The notes under the pieces: model-generated | What the model was told of the DNA's origin: nothing | Seen by the model: the letters and a program-made list of their open reading frames with translations, nothing else | Databases searched by the model: none | From: CAYZUC01 sp964481705 | GTDB taxonomy: Bacteria > Bacillota > Clostridia > Lachnospirales > Lachnospiraceae | NCBI GenBank assembly: GCA_964481705.1 | Contig: CAYZUC010000011.1 | Location: forward strand, 1 to 47,171 | DNA length: 47,171 bases | Reading direction: 5' to 3' | Shown: piece after piece, positions 43,738 to 47,171 of the stretch | Layout: every line of letters begins with the position of its first letter | How positions within the stretch are numbered: the stretch's first letter is position 1 | Program-made: the position numbers and the translations under genes

Positions 43738-44568
43738 CTATAATTTTTTCTGCATACATACCGATTCCGGCATATTGACATAGGGTCCATAGTTCGGAAT
43801 CACTTTGTATCCACACTTGCGATAAAGTGCAGATGCCGCCACCAAAGGATCTCCTGTTTCCAAAACTGCATAGCGGAAATTACGAATACGCGCATCCGCC
43901 TCCAGACGTAACATCAGGTCTCTACCGAGTCCAACTCTACGATATTTGTCCTTGATAAATACACGTTTCATTTCAACGGTTTCGTTATCATAAAAGCGAT
44001 ATCCTCCTGCACCAATTGGAATCTTACCATCGTAAATAACAATGACATCCTGTATCCGGTCAAGCATATTAAATTCTGCATAACAGCTACGATCAAATTC
44101 ACCACCTACCATCTCATCGAGACTCTCATCAAGCATCTCACATAACTTTCGAAAGTCATGATTCTTTCCGTCTGTCTTACGAAATGTATAGGTAGCTTTC
44201 TGGGGGATTCTGGTTTGTTCCTTCTTCGGCAGATGCGTAATTACTTCCAGATATGCTTCATCTATTATCTGAAAAACAAGCGACTCTTCTACCTCCGGTA
44301 GGGAAATAGTATTCCAATACGGTTGCTGTACCGGCGGACAATGATATCCACGTACAATAATCCCGGGGTAGGCGGAACGATAAAATGCCGCTGCCTCCGG
44401 GTTTGTTTTTAAGGTCACCTTATACCATTCCTTCTCTGCGTTCAGTTGGCAAAAGATCCTGCCTGATATGCGATAGCAGACAGGAAATTTACCAAACGGT
44501 CTACTCTCATATACACACGGTTTACTCATGCAATAATCGTGTATCTTACTCCATGCTTCAAATGTCAT
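43738..44568 (-). CDS. MmcQ/YjbR-like and GNAT acetyltransferase fusion
   Basis: 276 residues. The first 105 (MTFEAWSKIHDYCMSKPCVY ... EWYKVTLKTNPEAAAFYR ... HCPPVQQPYWNTISL) look like the MmcQ/YjbR DNA-binding-like fold. From about 125 the sequence is a GNAT domain: IPIGAGGYRFYD strand, then RRVGLGRDLMLRLE at 210-223 with the acetyl-CoA pyrophosphate loop and ASALYRKCGY near the end. The substrate is unknown. The start is the ATG at 44568; GGAGG lies 12 bases upstream and an out-of-frame ATG is nearer. It begins a run of genes with the flavodoxin-like pair. Confidence 0.83.
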   Translation of the reverse strand: MTFEAWSKIHDYCMSKPCVYESRPFGKFPVCYRISGRIFCQLNAEKEWYKVTLKTNPEAAAFYRSAYPGIIVRGYHCPPVQQPYWNTISLPEVEESLVFQIIDEAYLEVITHLPKKEQTRIPQKATYTFRKTDGKNHDFRKLCEMLDESLDEMVGGEFDRSCYAEFNMLDRIQDVIVIYDGKIPIGAGGYRFYDNETVEMKRVFIKDKYRRVGLGRDLMLRLEADARIRNFRYAVLETGDPLVAASALYRKCGYKVIPNYGPYVNMPESVCMQKKL

Positions 44569-44607
44569 AGTACATAATTTCCTCCCAAATAAGTTAATTA
44601 TATTACC

Positions 44608-44967
44608 TCATTCCAGCGCAGAACGAACAATGCCCTGTGCTTCACGATATGCTCGTTCAAAAGAAATATATTTCTCATCTAACGCTTCCTCTGAATACGC
44701 ACCATTCCGCAATAAATCCACAACAGAAGCACCCAAACGGTATACTTCATCGAGATTCGTATTACCACTGGTTCCCTTCGCCTCGTGTACAGCTGAGAGC
44801 AACGCTGCTTTATCCCCCATATCATAAGCTCTCCTTGCTCTATCTACAACATCATCTTCTATAAAAGCCCGAAGTACTCGTTCATATAACACCGTATCAT
44901 TCAAAAAATGACTCAATCCAGCTTGGTAATCAATTCCAGATGCAATTAACACTTCTGCTTTTATCAT
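44608..44967 (-). CDS. Stand-alone histidine phosphotransfer (HPt) domain protein
   Basis: 119 residues. GGAGG lies 8 bases before the ATG. The HPt signature is AVHEAKGTSGNTNL with phospho-acceptor His61 and a following helix (LDEVYRLGASVVDLLRNG). The rest is an all-helical bundle. Such proteins relay phosphate between a hybrid kinase and a response regulator, but no kinase lies in the window, so the partner is elsewhere. Its stop lies 39 bases before the GNAT fusion gene on the same strand. Confidence 0.8.
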   Translation of the reverse strand: MIKAEVLIASGIDYQAGLSHFLNDTVLYERVLRAFIEDDVVDRARRAYDMGDKAALLSAVHEAKGTSGNTNLDEVYRLGASVVDLLRNGAYSEEALDEKYISFERAYREAQGIVRSALE

Positions 44968-45005
44968 AGATTTTCCTCCATAAGAAATCCCAATCAGTGC
45001 GAAAA

Positions 45006-45032
45006 GACTCAGATAAGAATTTCATCTGAGTC
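45006..45032 (-). terminator. Rho-independent terminator of the C-S lyase operon
   Basis: GACTCAGAT and ATCTGAGTC are perfect nine-base inverted repeats with a nine-base loop, followed on the minus strand by TTTT. It lies 29 bases after the stop of the MalY/PatB-like gene and ends that transcription unit before the HPt gene. Confidence 0.75.
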
Positions 45033-45060
45033 CAATCTTACTTATTATTATAGTATAATA

Positions 45061-46233
45061 CTACCTATTTTGCAACATGAGGGACACGCGGATTCCCTGT
45101 TCCAGTCTGTGTAGTCCATCCATGAGATTATCCCGTGTACACGCAATATTCATTCTAAGAAATTTCTCTCCGCCTCTTCCAAACAAATTGCCCTCTGTTA
45201 AAAAGAGACCTGTCTTTTCTCTAATCGTATGTGCCAGTTCACTCGTATTGCTGGTAATCCCGCTGCAATCCAGCCACAGCAAATATGTGACATCCGTAGA
45301 TACCACCGAAATCTCCGGTATATGCTCCTCCAGGTACTTCTTCACTACAAGTTTATTTTCCTGCAGATAATCGCGAAGCTCATCCAACCAACCACCGCCT
45401 TGTTCAAATGCCGCTACCGCAGACGGTATTGCAAAGGTATTCGGTTCAGCTACTTCATCGGTATTCAACGCACGCCAGAGTCGATGTCGCAAATTCTCGT
45501 TTGGTACAAAGGCTGCAGCAGTCTGTACTCCGGCCAGATTAAATGCCTTAGTTGGCGAAATACAGGTGATACTATTCTCACGACAGCATTCCGAAACGGA
45601 AGCAAACGGAACATACTCCTTCCCCGGTGCTGTGAGATCACAATGAATCTCATCGGAAATCACGATTACGTGATGTTTCTCACAAAGTAGTCCAATCCTT
45701 TCAAGTACCGGTTTCTCCCATATCATTCCTATTGGATTATGAGGATTACATAGAATCATTAGGGATGTCTGCGGATCTGCAAGTTTTTTCTCCAAAGCAG
45801 AAAAATCGACAGAATACTCACCATTTCTATAGTCCAGCGGAGCTTCCAACACATTTCTTCCATTGTTAATTGTACTGTTAAAAAAAACATTATAGACCGG
45901 CGTCTGTACCAACACGTTTTCTCCGGGCGTTGTGAGTTTACGAACAGCACTCGACAGGATGGGAATAATACCTGTAGCAAAAAGCAGCCACTCTTTCTCT
46001 ATAAAGAAACCATGTCGTTTCTCCCACCAATTCTGATATGCCTGATACCACTCATCCGGGACAATACTATATCCAAAGACTCCATGTTCTAATTTTTGTC
46101 TCATTGCATCCAGAATCTCCGGTGCAGTCCGAAAATCCATATCCGCAACCCACATAGGAAGTTCGCGCTCTCCAACCTCCCATTTCATGGATGCTGTATT
46201 TCGCCTGTTTATTTTTTCATCAAACTGATACAT
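45061..46233 (-). CDS. MalY/PatB-family C-S lyase (PLP-dependent, cystathionine beta-lyase type)
   Basis: 390 residues from the ATG at 46233 with GGAGG five bases upstream. Marks of the family: the WVADMDFRTAP entry near 28-38, N163-PHNP, SDEIHCDL at 193-200, and the PLP lysine K229 in SPTKAFNLAG; the ending GKF/EKFLRMNIACTR is also typical. The enzyme splits C-S bonds of cystathionine or cysteine conjugates, giving pyruvate, ammonia and a thiol, in the cytosol. It starts 13 bases after the DUF3737-like gene and is terminated by 45006-45032. Expression may depend on the repeated leader upstream of DUF3737. Confidence 0.92.
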   Translation of the reverse strand: MYQFDEKINRRNTASMKWEVGERELPMWVADMDFRTAPEILDAMRQKLEHGVFGYSIVPDEWYQAYQNWWEKRHGFFIEKEWLLFATGIIPILSSAVRKLTTPGENVLVQTPVYNVFFNSTINNGRNVLEAPLDYRNGEYSVDFSALEKKLADPQTSLMILCNPHNPIGMIWEKPVLERIGLLCEKHHVIVISDEIHCDLTAPGKEYVPFASVSECCRENSITCISPTKAFNLAGVQTAAAFVPNENLRHRLWRALNTDEVAEPNTFAIPSAVAAFEQGGGWLDELRDYLQENKLVVKKYLEEHIPEISVVSTDVTYLLWLDCSGITSNTSELAHTIREKTGLFLTEGNLFGRGGEKFLRMNIACTRDNLMDGLHRLEQGIRVSLMLQNR

Positions 46234-46246
46234 AGCCCCTCCGTTC

Positions 46247-47110
46247 TCAAGCTGATTCATTTACATTTTGCTGACTGCTTTCGATAATGACTGTATTCTT
46301 TGAATTTACATCTTCATTATCAAAGATTACTTCTCCAATATGATTCGCTGCTATTTTTCCTGAAATTGGATTCTTAACACTATCAATATTACTGTTGATT
46401 TCAGCATTCACTGTTGAATACTCAAAAGACAGATTTGTATTCAGTAACTTGCAATCCTTCATCACTACGTGGTCCATGTAGCACATTCCCTGCTCACTTT
46501 CAATCGTACATCCAATCAGTGTGACGTTCTTGGAATTCCATCCAAAATACTCTCCCGAAATAAAGGAGTCGTACACTGTCACATTCTCACTATTCCAAAA
46601 AGCATCCTTTGAAATCATTCTGGCATTTCGAATTGTCAGATTCTTAGCACCATCAAAAGAATAATTTCCAACAAGTGTAAATCCGTCAATCGTTACATTC
46701 GAGCTTCCCATGCCAAAATAATCCCCCTTGGCGGTGATATTCTTCATTGTTACATGATCACAATTCCAAAGTGTCTCAGAAGCTTGGTCAATCGTCACAT
46801 TCTCCAAGGAAATCCGATTACATCTACGAAATCCCTTAGGTGCTCCATACGTTATATTCTTCATAACCAAATCGTCTGTATACCATACTCCGGCTCTCGC
46901 CATCTCAAACATCGTCGAATCTGTCACCTTAACATTTTTACAATACCACAATGGGTATTTCCATTGAAACATAGTATGATTAATGTCCAGATTAGAGCTC
47001 TCCTTTAAAGGCGACTCTCCATCAGCAAACGTACAATACGATATTTTAGCTTCTTTTGTCTGAAATAACGCTCGTTCTCCTGTAAATCTCTGTTCTTCAT
47101 ATATTTTCAT
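46247..47110 (-). CDS. DUF3737-like right-handed beta-helix protein
   Basis: 287 residues from the ATG at 47110 with GGAG six bases upstream; the frame to 47158 reads through the leader repeat and is rejected. The body is a series of rungs of 16-22 residues with N/D turns (VTMKNITAKGDYFGMGSSN, NVTVYDSFISG, NVTLIGCTIESE), the pattern of a parallel beta-helix. No signal peptide. This matches what I know of DUF3737 proteins, which are often next to MalY/PatB genes as here. Biochemical function unknown; some beta-helix proteins bind or modify sugars. Confidence 0.85.
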   Translation of the reverse strand: MKIYEEQRFTGERALFQTKEAKISYCTFADGESPLKESSNLDINHTMFQWKYPLWYCKNVKVTDSTMFEMARAGVWYTDDLVMKNITYGAPKGFRRCNRISLENVTIDQASETLWNCDHVTMKNITAKGDYFGMGSSNVTIDGFTLVGNYSFDGAKNLTIRNARMISKDAFWNSENVTVYDSFISGEYFGWNSKNVTLIGCTIESEQGMCYMDHVVMKDCKLLNTNLSFEYSTVNAEINSNIDSVKNPISGKIAANHIGEVIFDNEDVNSKNTVIIESSQQNVNESA

Positions 47111-47171
47111 AATAATCTCCATTCTTGCTAATACGCCGCAAACTTTGGGCGCAAGCACAAATTTGCCGTGT
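47097..47171 (-). CDS. Putative leader peptide with CAC motif, second copy, 5' end outside window
   Basis: The frame TRQICACAQSLRRI, then SKNGDYYENI and a stop, runs from the window edge to 47097 and overlaps the DUF3737-like start by 14 bases. It is the same frame as 21138-21233 with one changed codon in the shared part. The start codon is outside the window. Confidence 0.45.
   Translation of the reverse strand, partial: TRQICACAQSLRRISKNGDYYENI
47106..47171. repeat. Repeated leader element, copy 2 (cut by window end)
   Basis: 65 of 66 bases are the same as 21150-21215, ending on the DUF3737-like start codon. The same nine-base-pair stem with a bulge can form. The upstream hairpin seen in copy 1 would lie beyond the window. 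Confidence 0.95.

Overview
The window looks like a chromosomal segment of a Gram-positive, AT-rich anaerobe of the Clostridia, most likely a Lachnospiraceae-type gut bacterium. This is inferred from AGGAGG-type ribosome binding sites, sigma-A promoters with 17-18 base spacers, a Gram-positive LexA box, a SpoIID-type spore-associated protein, and a set of proteins of unknown function that I associate with Lachnospiraceae (DUF5716/DUF5717-like, DUF3737-like). Almost all genes lie on the minus strand. Only three are on the plus strand: a PLP aminotransferase at 16964, a SpoIID/peptidoglycan-binding protein at 22442 and an esterase at 39641. No stretch longer than 300 bases is without a gene, and I found no rRNA, tRNA, CRISPR array, transposase or phage gene.

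Layout, in plus coordinates. 1-2021: a secreted papain-like protease (cut by the window edge) and a small MotA-like membrane protein. 2191-3432: a bicupin oxalate decarboxylase. 3541-9694: purine and nucleotide genes (purC, purB, purA, a dCMP deaminase) with a modular surface protein between purB and purA. 9862-16747: a compact four-gene operon of a 1192-residue DUF5717-like protein, an Hsp70/actin-fold protein, a TPR protein and a membrane coiled-coil protein. This is the best candidate for an undescribed system. 18077-21154: two CPBP-family membrane proteins, a GntR/YtrA-type regulator and a PHP phosphoesterase. 21369-25925: an AraC regulator, the SpoIID-like protein and a chemotaxis receptor. 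26095-29982: a D,D-carboxypeptidase and a large membrane sulfatase/LtaS-like protein. 30054-37875: an ABC system with three lipoprotein adaptors, one large FtsX-type permease and two ATPases. 37989-39384: an unknown protein and a cysteine-rich lipoprotein. 39641-41795: an esterase overlapping convergently with an SOS-controlled Y-family polymerase. 41886-47110: small membrane, flavodoxin-fold, GNAT and HPt proteins, then a MalY/PatB C-S lyase with a DUF3737-like beta-helix protein.

Two regulatory structures stand out. First, a 66-base sequence occurs twice with one mismatch (21150-21215 and 47106-47171), each time ending on the start codon of an unrelated gene. It carries a short translated-looking leader with a Cys-Ala-Cys motif that overlaps the downstream gene start, and a foldable stem. 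Second, several promoters have clear palindromic operators laid over them: the CPBP/GntR operon (19500-19546), the three-adaptor ABC operon (37921-37958) and the polymerase (41826-41879).

Two runs of ten N (11510-11519 and 30468-30477) interrupt the TPR gene and the second ABC ATPase. Reading frames on both sides show these genes are probably intact and that N10 is a placeholder, not a measured length. Start codons were chosen from visible ribosome binding sites, so several genes begin downstream of the longest possible frame.
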